Notes under the pieces: generated by a model
The model's input: only the letters and a program-made list of their open reading frames with translations
Databases searched by the model: none
What the model was told of the DNA's origin: nothing
Made by a program: the position numbers and the translations under genes
DNA from: PLA2 sp036273915
Lineage (GTDB): Bacteria > Planctomycetota > PLA2
Assembly: GCA_036273915.1 (NCBI GenBank)
Contig: DASUGR010000019.1
Span: forward strand, 1-5,332
Reading direction: 5' to 3'
Length of the DNA: 5,332 nt
In this document: piece after piece, positions 1 to 5,332 of the stretch
Position numbering within the stretch: position 1 is the stretch's first letter
How the letters are laid out: each line of letters opens with the position of its first letter

Positions 1-1254
1 GCGACGCTCGCCGCGCACGTCCACATCTACGAGTCGCTCGCGCGGAGGCTGCTCGACGAGGGCGACGCGCGCGGCGCGTTCGTCGTGCTCGACGCGCTCC
101 GCGCGCGCACGCTCAAGGAGGAGCTGCAGCGCGAGTCCCCGGGCGCCGCGGATTCGCCGCGGGTCGCCGAGCTGCGCAAGAGGCTCGAGGCGCTCTGGCG
201 CTCGCTCGAGCGGCGGGAGGAGGGCGGCGAGGATCTGCGCCGCGCGGAACACGCGCTCCTCGGCGACGTCGCGCGGTGCGAGCGCGACCTCGTGCGCGCG
301 CTCGAGGAGGCGGAGACGCCGCTCCGGGCGACCAACGGCGCCGCGACGCTGCCGGAGGATCCTTGCCTCGCGTGGTCGGTCGTGCGCGGCGAGGTCGTCG
401 GGTTCCTCTCCGAGAAGGGCCGCGTGTCGTCGTGGCCGTGCGGCCCGCTCGCGCCGCTCCGCGAGGACCTCGACCGCTTCCGCTTCCAGGTCACGCGCCG
501 GCTGCACGGCGGCGACGATCCGGCGCCCGCGCTCGCGGCGCTCGAACGCCTCGGCCGCGCCCTCCTCCCCCCGGAGCCCCCCTCCTCCACGCGCCTGTGC
601 GCGATCCTCCCGCCGGAGATCGGCGCCCTCCCGGTCGAGGCGCTCCTGCCGGAGTACACGGTCTCCTACGCCGCGTGCGCGTCGCTCGCCGGGAGGCCCA
701 AGGGGGTCCGGGGGCAGGCGCTCGCGATCGGCCTCGACGCGGCGCGGCTGCCCGAGGTCGGGCGCGAGGTCGCTCTCGTGCCGCGTGCGGAGGTGATCGT
801 CGACGCGACGCGCGCCGAGATCCTCGATAAGGTGCGCGGGAAGGCGCTCGTCCACATCGCGGGGCACGCGGAGGCGCGCGAGGACCTTCCGCTCATGAGC
901 GCGCTGCGCGTGGCGGACGGCTGGATCACCGCCGCGGACTTCGCGGGACGCCGCTCCCGGGCGCTCTTCGTGCTGAGCGCGTGCCGGACCGGGGATCCTT
1001 CCCTCCTCTATCGGGGGGAGATGCTGGGTGGATTTCCCCGCTCGCTCCTTGCCGCGGGGTGCTCGGGTGTCATTGCGAGCCGCTGGGAGGTGCGGGACGC
1101 CGTCGCGGCTTCGTGGATGGGGTACTTTTACGAGGAGGTTCTGCGGTCGCCTGCCGACGTGGCGGCCGCCGCCGCGGCGCGTCGCGTGCGGGAGCGATTT
1201 CCGCATCCGGCCGACTGGGCTGCGTTCCTATACCTGAGGGGTTCCACATCATGA
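1..1254 (+). CDS. TPR/helical-CHAT domain protein, caspase-like cysteine peptidase (5' partial)
   Basis: This frame is open from the first base, and the GTG at 85 lies inside a helical stretch, so the gene starts before the window. The 417 visible residues begin with a TPR-like helix pair (about 1-35) rich in Ala, Leu and Arg. A charged, probably coiled-coil segment follows (about 38-110), then a CHAT domain (about 120-415). CHAT hallmarks are visible: the strand GEVVGFLSEKG, the motif LPVEALLP near 208, VHIAGHA with the presumed catalytic His289, VLSACRTG with the presumed catalytic Cys328, SRWEVRD (360-366), and the closing HPADWAAFLYL (402-412). Both residues of the dyad are present, so an active clan CD peptidase is predicted. 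CHAT proteins resemble caspases and separase and act in peptidase signalling, for example Csx29 of type III-E CRISPR. The substrate is unknown. No membrane segment is visible, so the protein is probably cytoplasmic. It overlaps the downstream peptidase gene by ATGA. The family call is firm and the biological role is open. Confidence 0.9.
   Translation, partial: ATLAAHVHIYESLARRLLDEGDARGAFVVLDALRARTLKEELQRESPGAADSPRVAELRKRLEALWRSLERREEGGEDLRRAEHALLGDVARCERDLVRALEEAETPLRATNGAATLPEDPCLAWSVVRGEVVGFLSEKGRVSSWPCGPLAPLREDLDRFRFQVTRRLHGGDDPAPALAALERLGRALLPPEPPSSTRLCAILPPEIGALPVEALLPEYTVSYAACASLAGRPKGVRGQALAIGLDAARLPEVGREVALVPRAEVIVDATRAEILDKVRGKALVHIAGHAEAREDLPLMSALRVADGWITAADFAGRRSRALFVLSACRTGDPSLLYRGEMLGGFPRSLLAAGCSGVIASRWEVRDAVAASWMGYFYEEVLRSPADVAAAAAARRVRERFPHPADWAAFLYLRGSTS
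1236..1241 (+). promoter_or_regulatory. Shine-Dalgarno site of the S8 peptidase gene
   Basis: GAGGGG lies 9 nt before the ATG at 1251, within the last codons of the CHAT gene. It decides the start of the peptidase. The frame stays open upstream to 981, but that region is CHAT coding sequence read in another frame. A secretion signal begins exactly at this ATG. Confidence 0.7.
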
Positions 1255-2459
1255 GATTCGCGCTGCTTCTGGTCTCCCTCGTGTGCGCGTGCGGCGGGGG
1301 CGGCAGCTCCCCGCCCGCGCTGGCGGGCGAGCCCTTCCAGGTGATGGTGATCCTCGAGGAGGCGGACGAGGGCGAGGCGGAGGACATCCGCAAGGAGATC
1401 GGCGGCGTCACGGTCGAGCAGCTCGGCTCGTCGGCGATCTTCCTGCTGACGCTCGACGGAACCGTGCCCCTGAGCGAGGTGCTGCACGATCTCGACGACG
1501 ACGCGCGCGTCCTCGTGAGCGAGCCCGACTACACGGCGGAGTCGCCCGAGGGCGATCCGGCCGACGTGCCCGTGCTCGGCGGCGACGTCGTCGCGTCGAT
1601 CCCCGTGCAGCCGGAGCTCGTGGCGCTCGCGCTGCAGGGGGCGCAGGCGGTCTCGACCGGGGCGGGCGTCGTCGTGGGGGTCGTCGACACCGGCATCGAC
1701 CCCGCGCACCCGGCGCTCGCGGGACACGTCCTGCCCAATGGCTTCGACTTCATCGGCCAGGACTTCGATCCGCGCGACGTCCGCAACCTCCGCGACGACG
1801 ACGGCGACGGCGTCATCGACGAGCAGTACGGCCACGGGACGTTCGTGGCGTCGCTCGTGCTCGCGGTCGCACCGGACGCCATGATCCTCCCCGTGCGCGT
1901 GCTCGACGCGGAGGGGTTCGGGACCTCGTCCACGGTCGCGGCGGGGATCATCTGGGCGGTCGACGCGGGCGCGGACGTGATCAACCTGTCGGCGGACCTG
2001 CCGGACGCGCCGGAGATGATCCGCGAGGCGATCCGCTACGCGCGCGACCGCGGCGCGCTGGTCGTCGCGGCCGCGGGCAACGTGGGTGGCACCGACATCG
2101 CGTTCCCGGCACGGTCCTCGGACGTGCTCGGGGTCACGGCGGTCGACGGCACGCTCCGGAAGCCCGCCTTCGCGAGCTCGGGCAGCGCGGTGTCGCTGGT
2201 CGCGCCGGGCGTGTCCGTCCTCGGGGCGATGCCGTTCGACCTCTCTCCCTCGGGCACGGCGCGCTGGAGCGGGACGAGCTTCGCGACGCCGATCGTGGCC
2301 GGCGCGGCGGCCCTCGTGCGCGCCGCGTCGCCTGGACTCTCGCCCTCGGCAGTGCGGCAGCGGCTCATGGACACGGCGATGAGCGTCGACGCGATGAACC
2401 CGGCGTTCGCGGGCCAGCTCGGCAAGGGCCTCATCCAGCCCCTCGCGGCGCTCCAGTAA
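1251..2459 (+). CDS. Exported subtilisin-like serine peptidase (S8), probable lipoprotein
   Basis: The 402-residue product opens with a signal peptide (MRF, then ALLLVSLV). The sequence V-C-A-C14 fits a lipobox with lipidation at Cys14, followed by GGGGSSPP. An alternative signal peptidase I site is ALA25. Residues about 28-103 form an acidic alpha/beta segment resembling an I9-type propeptide, the chaperone/inhibitor domain of many subtilases. The catalytic domain runs from about 130 to 400 and carries the complete S8 site: Asp146 in VVDTGID, His195 in YGHGTFVA, oxyanion Asn277 in AAAGN, and nucleophile Ser343 in SGTSFATP. The Asp-rich loop DDDGDGVIDE (182-191) just before His195 is a likely Ca2+ site. 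The chain ends just after the catalytic domain, with no C-terminal adhesion or sorting domain. The gene starts inside the CHAT stop codon (ATGA), so translation should be coupled. It is predicted to cleave proteins in the periplasm or at the cell surface; the target is unknown. Confidence 0.93.
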   Translation: MRFALLLVSLVCACGGGGSSPPALAGEPFQVMVILEEADEGEAEDIRKEIGGVTVEQLGSSAIFLLTLDGTVPLSEVLHDLDDDARVLVSEPDYTAESPEGDPADVPVLGGDVVASIPVQPELVALALQGAQAVSTGAGVVVGVVDTGIDPAHPALAGHVLPNGFDFIGQDFDPRDVRNLRDDDGDGVIDEQYGHGTFVASLVLAVAPDAMILPVRVLDAEGFGTSSTVAAGIIWAVDAGADVINLSADLPDAPEMIREAIRYARDRGALVVAAAGNVGGTDIAFPARSSDVLGVTAVDGTLRKPAFASSGSAVSLVAPGVSVLGAMPFDLSPSGTARWSGTSFATPIVAGAAALVRAASPGLSPSAVRQRLMDTAMSVDAMNPAFAGQLGKGLIQPLAALQ

Positions 2460-2646
2460 GGAGTCGTGCGAGAACAAGTGCGTCAAACACCGAGGCCGGG
2501 CGAGACGGCGCGAGGCAAGAGGCGGCGACGACGCGTATCCGCGGAGCGATACGCGGAGGAGGAGCGAACGAGCATCGCGTCGTCGCAGCCGGCCGAATGC
2601 AGCAGTTGTTCTTGCACGGCGACGAACGGGCGCGCCGTGGCGACGC
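2460..2646. other. Convergent intergenic region
   Basis: This gap of about 190 bp separates the 3' ends of the S8 peptidase gene and hldE. The small frames that cross it have biased, Arg-rich composition and no convincing start. The only structure I see is the hairpin at 2532-2555. No repeat, RNA gene or promoter is recognisable. Confidence 0.6.
2532..2555. terminator. Hairpin between convergent genes, possible terminator
   Basis: CGCGTATC at 2532-2539 pairs perfectly with GATACGCG at 2548-2555 across an 8-nt loop. The position between two convergent stop codons suits a bidirectional transcription end. No T-run follows on either strand, so it is not a classical intrinsic terminator. It could act as an RNA 3'-end stabiliser or alongside Rho, or it could be chance. 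Confidence 0.35.
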
Positions 2647-4107
2647 CTACTCCTCGCGGAGCTTCCTGAGCGTCTCGGTCGTCGAGTAGCCGTCGAGCAG
2701 CGGCACCAGCTCCACGCGACCGCCGTAGCCCTCGACCAGCTCGCGGCCGACGACGCCCTTGTCCTTCCAGTCCTCGCCCTTCACCAGCACGTCCGGGCGC
2801 ACCCGCTCGAGGACCTCCGCCGGCGTGTCCTCGCCGAACGCGACCACGTAGTCGACCGACGCGAGGCCGCCGAGCACCGCCGCGCGCGCCGGGAGCGGGT
2901 TCACCGGACGGCCCGCGCCCTTCAGCCGCCGCACGGACGCGTCGTCGTTGACGCCGACGACCAGGAGGTCGCCGAACGCGCGCGCCTGCCGCAGGAGGTC
3001 GACGTGGCCCGCGTGCAGGACGTCGAAGCAGCCGTTCGTGAACACGATCTTCCGCCCCGCGCGGCGCGCGCCGTCGAGGAGGCGCTGGAGGAGCGCCTGG
3101 TCGACGAGCTTCGCCTCGCCGCCCGTGCCGGCCGCGATCCGCGCCGCGATCTCGTCCCAGCCGACGGTGACGACGCCGAAGTGCTCGACCGCGATGCCGC
3201 CCGCGACGTTCGCGAGGAAGGCGGCGGTCATCGGCGAGAGCCCGCCGGCGAGGCAGTACCCGAGCACCGCGATCACGTTGTCGCCCGCGCCGGTCACGTC
3301 GTAGACCTCGCGGGGGTCGGTGCGGATCGCCGCGCCGTCGCCGCCCCGCTCGAGCACGAAGATGCCGTCCCGGTCGAGCGTCACGAACACGGTCTCGAGG
3401 TCGAGCCGCTCCAGCAGCTCGCGCGCCGCGGCCTTGGCGTCGGCGGGGCCGGCGATCGTCCGCCCCGTCGCGGCCCCCGCTTCGGCGCGGTTGGGCGTGA
3501 TCGCGGACGCGCCGCGGTAGCGCGCGAAGTCCTTGCCTTTCGGGTCGACGATCGTCTTCACGCCGGCGTGCCGCGCCGCCTCGATCATCGCGCCGCACCG
3601 CGCGAGCGTCCCCTTGTCGTAGTCCGAGAGCACCATCACGTCGACGTCGGCGAGCGCCGCGCGCACGGCGTCCATGAGGCTCGCGAGGGCCTCCGCCCCC
3701 CCGGCCCCCCTCGCTTCCCGGTCGACACGGAGGATCTGCTGCCGCGCGTGCTGGGAGGCCGCGACGAAGCGCGTCTTCAACGTGGTCGGCCTTCCCGCCT
3801 CCGCCACGAGCCCCTCGTCCGGGATCCGCGCCGCGCGCAGCAGCTCGCGGAGCCGCCCGGCCTCCGCGTCGTCGCCGACGAGCCCCGCGAGCCGGACGCG
3901 CGCGCCGAGCCGCGCGAGGTTCGCCGCGACCGCGGTCATCCCGCCGAGGCACTCGTATTCGCGGTCGTGCCGGAGCACTTGGATCGGCGCCTCGGGCGAG
4001 ATGCGGTCGACGGTGCCCGAGACGTACCGGTCGAGGATCGGGTCCCCGACGACAAGGACGGAGGGCTCCTGCAGCTCCTCGATCGCGCGGAGGAGGTCGG
4101 TCGACAT
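2647..4107 (-). CDS. hldE: Bifunctional heptose-7-P kinase / heptose-1-P adenylyltransferase HldE
   Basis: The 486-residue product matches the two-domain HldE/RfaE layout (about 477 aa in E. coli). The cytoplasmic enzyme phosphorylates D-glycero-D-manno-heptose 7-phosphate at C1. After a phosphatase step, it transfers AMP to the heptose 1-phosphate, leading to ADP-heptose for the LPS inner core. The N-terminal PfkB/ribokinase-type kinase (about 16-320) shows VVGDPILDRY (19-28), RISPEAP (35-41), LSDYDKG, DPKGKDF and the catalytic DVTGAGD with Asp276. The C-terminal nucleotidyltransferase (about 350-486) shows TNGCFDVLHAGH with the HxGH motif at His365/His368, RLKG, RPVNPL, LVKGEDW and YSTT (474-477). 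One oddity is that the usual GGAAN sugar-site motif reads GGMTA (55-59), with Ala59 where Asn is expected. The start at 4107 matches family length. An in-frame ATG at 4167 has a better ribosome site and would add 20 Gly/Pro-rich residues. The gene stands alone, convergent to the peptidase pair. Confidence 0.95.
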   Translation of the reverse strand: MSTDLLRAIEELQEPSVLVVGDPILDRYVSGTVDRISPEAPIQVLRHDREYECLGGMTAVAANLARLGARVRLAGLVGDDAEAGRLRELLRAARIPDEGLVAEAGRPTTLKTRFVAASQHARQQILRVDREARGAGGAEALASLMDAVRAALADVDVMVLSDYDKGTLARCGAMIEAARHAGVKTIVDPKGKDFARYRGASAITPNRAEAGAATGRTIAGPADAKAAARELLERLDLETVFVTLDRDGIFVLERGGDGAAIRTDPREVYDVTGAGDNVIAVLGYCLAGGLSPMTAAFLANVAGGIAVEHFGVVTVGWDEIAARIAAGTGGEAKLVDQALLQRLLDGARRAGRKIVFTNGCFDVLHAGHVDLLRQARAFGDLLVVGVNDDASVRRLKGAGRPVNPLPARAAVLGGLASVDYVVAFGEDTPAEVLERVRPDVLVKGEDWKDKGVVGRELVEGYGGRVELVPLLDGYSTTETLRKLREE

Positions 4108-4315
4108 GCCGGCAGTGTACGCGGGGCCCCCCGGCGCCTCGCCATCGATCCCCCCGGGGCGGGGCATCGTCCGCGCCCCCTCCCGCAGCGCCCCGGTACG
4201 GGACACGCACGCGTATCCGGGTGGCGGCAGCCCCCCTCCTTGGGTCGAAACGAGTTCTAGGCTTCCTTCGGAGGACGGCAAGGTTGGGTTCCCGGCATCC
4301 GGGAGGGGGGTTCGC
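4108..4315. promoter_or_regulatory. Divergent intergenic region, presumed promoters of hldE and the Fe-S flavoprotein
   Basis: About 208 bp separate two genes pointing away from each other, so promoters in both directions should lie here. The part around 4236-4290 is the least GC-extreme and is the likeliest promoter zone. I could not find a -35/-10 pair with proper spacing: TTGGGT at 4240-4245 has no suitable -10 partner. If hldE starts at 4167, its first 20 codons occupy the left end. No operator or riboswitch is recognisable. Confidence 0.45.
4301..4310 (+). promoter_or_regulatory. Shine-Dalgarno site of the Fe-S flavoprotein gene
   Basis: GGGAGGGGGG lies 5 nt before the GTG at 4316 and supports that start. 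Its first bases pair in a short hairpin: CCGGG at 4299-4303 pairs with CCCGG at 4291-4295 across a 3-nt loop. This may partly mask the site. Confidence 0.6.
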
Positions 4316-5332
4316 GTGACCGTCGCGGCCGTCCTCCTCGGCATCCTACTCGTGGCGCTCGGCGTCTGGCAGCGGCGGATCGACCGCCGCGAGCGCGCCC
4401 GCGTCGTCTCCGCGATCGAGGAGGCGAAGTCCCTGGGCGCGGACCGGCCGATCGGCCAGTACCCGCACATCGACCCGCTCCGCTGCATCGGCTGCGCGAG
4501 CTGCACGCGCGCGTGCCCCGAGGACGGCGTCATCGGGATGGTCAAGGGGGTCGCGCACGTCGTCCAGGCGGCGAAATGCATCGGCCACGGCCTCTGCGCG
4601 GAGGCGTGCCCGGTCGGCGCGATCGTGGTCGGCCTCGGCGACCTCTCGGCGCGGCCCGACGTCCCCATGCTCTCCGATGACCTCGAGACGACGGTGCGCG
4701 GCGTCTTCATCGCGGGCGAGCTGGGCGGCCTTGCGCTCATCCGGAACGCGATCGACCAGGGGGTCCGGGGGATGGAGGCCGTCGCCCTCCGCTGCCGCGA
4801 GGAGCGGGGACGGGCCGACGCGGACGTGCTCATCGTTGGCGCGGGGCCGGCGGGGCTCGCCGCCTCGCTGAAGGCGAAGGAGCTCGGCCTCTCCAGCGTG
4901 ACCATCGACCAGAACGACCTGGGCGGAACCGTACGCAAATATCCTAGGCGCAAGCTGGTGATGACCCAGCCGGTCGAGCTGCCCCTCTACGGCCGCATCA
5001 AGCGGACGGAGTTCGTGAAGGAGGACCTGGTCGGCTTCTGGCAGCACATCGTCGAGGAGCAGCGCCTCGCGGTCCGCGAGGGGGTGAAGTTCCTCGGCAC
5101 GCGGCGCGAGAACGGCCGCCTCGTCTCGGAGACGTCCAAGGGGCCGATCGCGACGCGCTGCGTCCTCCTGGCGCTCGGCCGGCGCGGCACGCCGCGAAAG
5201 CTCGGCGTCCCGGGCGAGGAGCAGGAGAAGGTCCTCTACCAGCTCATGGACGCCGCCACCTACCGCGGGCTGCGCTGCCTCGTCGTCGGCGGCGGCGACA
5301 GCGCGATCGAGGCGGCGCTCGGCCTCGCGGCG
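4316..5332 (+). CDS. Membrane-anchored ferredoxin-type Fe-S / FAD-NAD(P) oxidoreductase (3' partial)
   Basis: The frame stays open to the window end, giving 339 visible residues. The GTG start is chosen for the strong ribosome site 5 nt upstream and for the membrane segment that begins at once (about 3-18, VAAVLLGILLVALGVW). The Arg-rich stretch QRRIDRRERAR follows, which predicts cytoplasmic soluble domains. A two-cluster ferredoxin domain comes next. Cluster 1 is CIGCASCTRACP with Cys57/60/63/67. Cluster 2 is CIGHGLCAEACP with Cys88, His91, Cys94 and Cys98, so His replaces the usual second Cys. The segment GVFIAGELGGLALIRNAIDQG (129-149) resembles the closing FAD-contact motif of pyridine-nucleotide flavoproteins. 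The FAD Rossmann motif VGAGPAG is at 174-180, and a second NAD(P) motif, VVGGGDSAIEAA, starts near 323. No thioredoxin-reductase CxxC is seen in the visible part. It resembles YpdA-like reductases fused to ferredoxin. It probably passes electrons between NAD(P)H, FAD and Fe-S clusters at the membrane; the partners are unknown. Confidence 0.88.
   Translation, partial: MTVAAVLLGILLVALGVWQRRIDRRERARVVSAIEEAKSLGADRPIGQYPHIDPLRCIGCASCTRACPEDGVIGMVKGVAHVVQAAKCIGHGLCAEACPVGAIVVGLGDLSARPDVPMLSDDLETTVRGVFIAGELGGLALIRNAIDQGVRGMEAVALRCREERGRADADVLIVGAGPAGLAASLKAKELGLSSVTIDQNDLGGTVRKYPRRKLVMTQPVELPLYGRIKRTEFVKEDLVGFWQHIVEEQRLAVREGVKFLGTRRENGRLVSETSKGPIATRCVLLALGRRGTPRKLGVPGEEQEKVLYQLMDAATYRGLRCLVVGGGDSAIEAALGLAA

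Noticed and set aside
85..87. GTG as the start of the CHAT gene
   Set aside because: The 28 codons before it continue the same TPR-like helical pattern and no ribosome site precedes it, so the gene begins upstream of the window.
981..1250. N-terminal extension of the S8 peptidase from an upstream GTG at 981
   Set aside because: This stretch is CHAT coding sequence in another frame. The signal peptide and ribosome site place the start at 1251.
1128..2486. Long minus-strand open frame (452 codons) opposite the S8 peptidase gene
   Set aside because: Its product is Arg/Asp/His-rich with no family motif, and it mirrors the conserved S8 gene. Such antisense frames are common at this GC content.
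2466..2669. Small plus-strand frame of 67 codons in the convergent gap
   Set aside because: Arg/Ser-rich, without a ribosome site or family motif; it runs into the 3' end of hldE.
2483..4210. Second long minus-strand frame over hldE
   Set aside because: It overlaps hldE in another frame and encodes Arg/Gly/Ala-rich low-complexity sequence, while the other frame has all the HldE motifs.
2531..4219. An 11-base direct repeat, ACGCGTATCCG, at 2531-2541 and 4209-4219 on either side of hldE
   Set aside because: A few 11-base matches are expected by chance in a window this size, more so in biased DNA. There is no other sign of an attachment site or element.
3004..4260. Plus-strand frame of 418 codons opposite hldE
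   Set aside because: Composition is typical of an antisense shadow (Arg, Val, Asp, Glu, His runs), with no recognisable domain.
4108..4953. Open minus-strand extension of the hldE frame upstream of its start
   Set aside because: It runs antisense to the Fe-S flavoprotein gene and is Arg/Ser/Thr/Pro-rich. The family start is at 4107 or, at most, 4167.

Overview
The window is uniformly GC-rich, with G/C-ending codons throughout (Leu CTC/CTG, Arg CGC, Asp GAC). It contains four protein genes and no RNA gene, insertion sequence or CRISPR array that I can recognise. An ADP-heptose (LPS core) biosynthesis gene and a lipoprotein-type signal peptide point to a Gram-negative (diderm) bacterium. The GC content and the CHAT and subtilase families would suit Myxococcota, Acidobacteriota or a similar lineage, but the sequence alone does not fix the phylum.

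Layout. (1) Positions 1-1254, + strand: the C-terminal part of a large TPR/helical-CHAT protein, a caspase/separase-like cysteine peptidase with its His and Cys in place. Its N-terminus lies before the window. (2) Positions 1251-2459, + strand: an exported, probably lipid-anchored subtilisin-like serine peptidase (S8) with an intact Asp/His/Asn/Ser active site. Its ATG overlaps the CHAT stop as ATGA, so the two peptidase genes form a translationally coupled pair. (3) Positions 2460-2646: a short gap between convergent genes with one perfect 8-bp hairpin. (4) Positions 4107-2647, - strand: bifunctional HldE (heptose-7-phosphate kinase plus heptose-1-phosphate adenylyltransferase). (5) Positions 4108-4315: a divergent intergenic region that should hold the promoters of hldE and the next gene. 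(6) Positions 4316-5332, + strand, cut by the window end: a membrane-anchored protein with two ferredoxin-like clusters fused to a YpdA/thioredoxin-reductase-like FAD/NAD(P) oxidoreductase.

Functional picture. The CHAT-S8 pair is the most system-like element: two unrelated peptidases made from one message, one apparently cytoplasmic and one exported. A proteolytic signalling, stress or defence module is possible. The window shows no sensor, effector or regulator that would settle this, because the upstream part of the operon is missing. HldE is envelope housekeeping. The Fe-S flavoprotein is a membrane-associated electron-transfer enzyme with unknown partners. Nothing visible links these last two to the peptidase pair.
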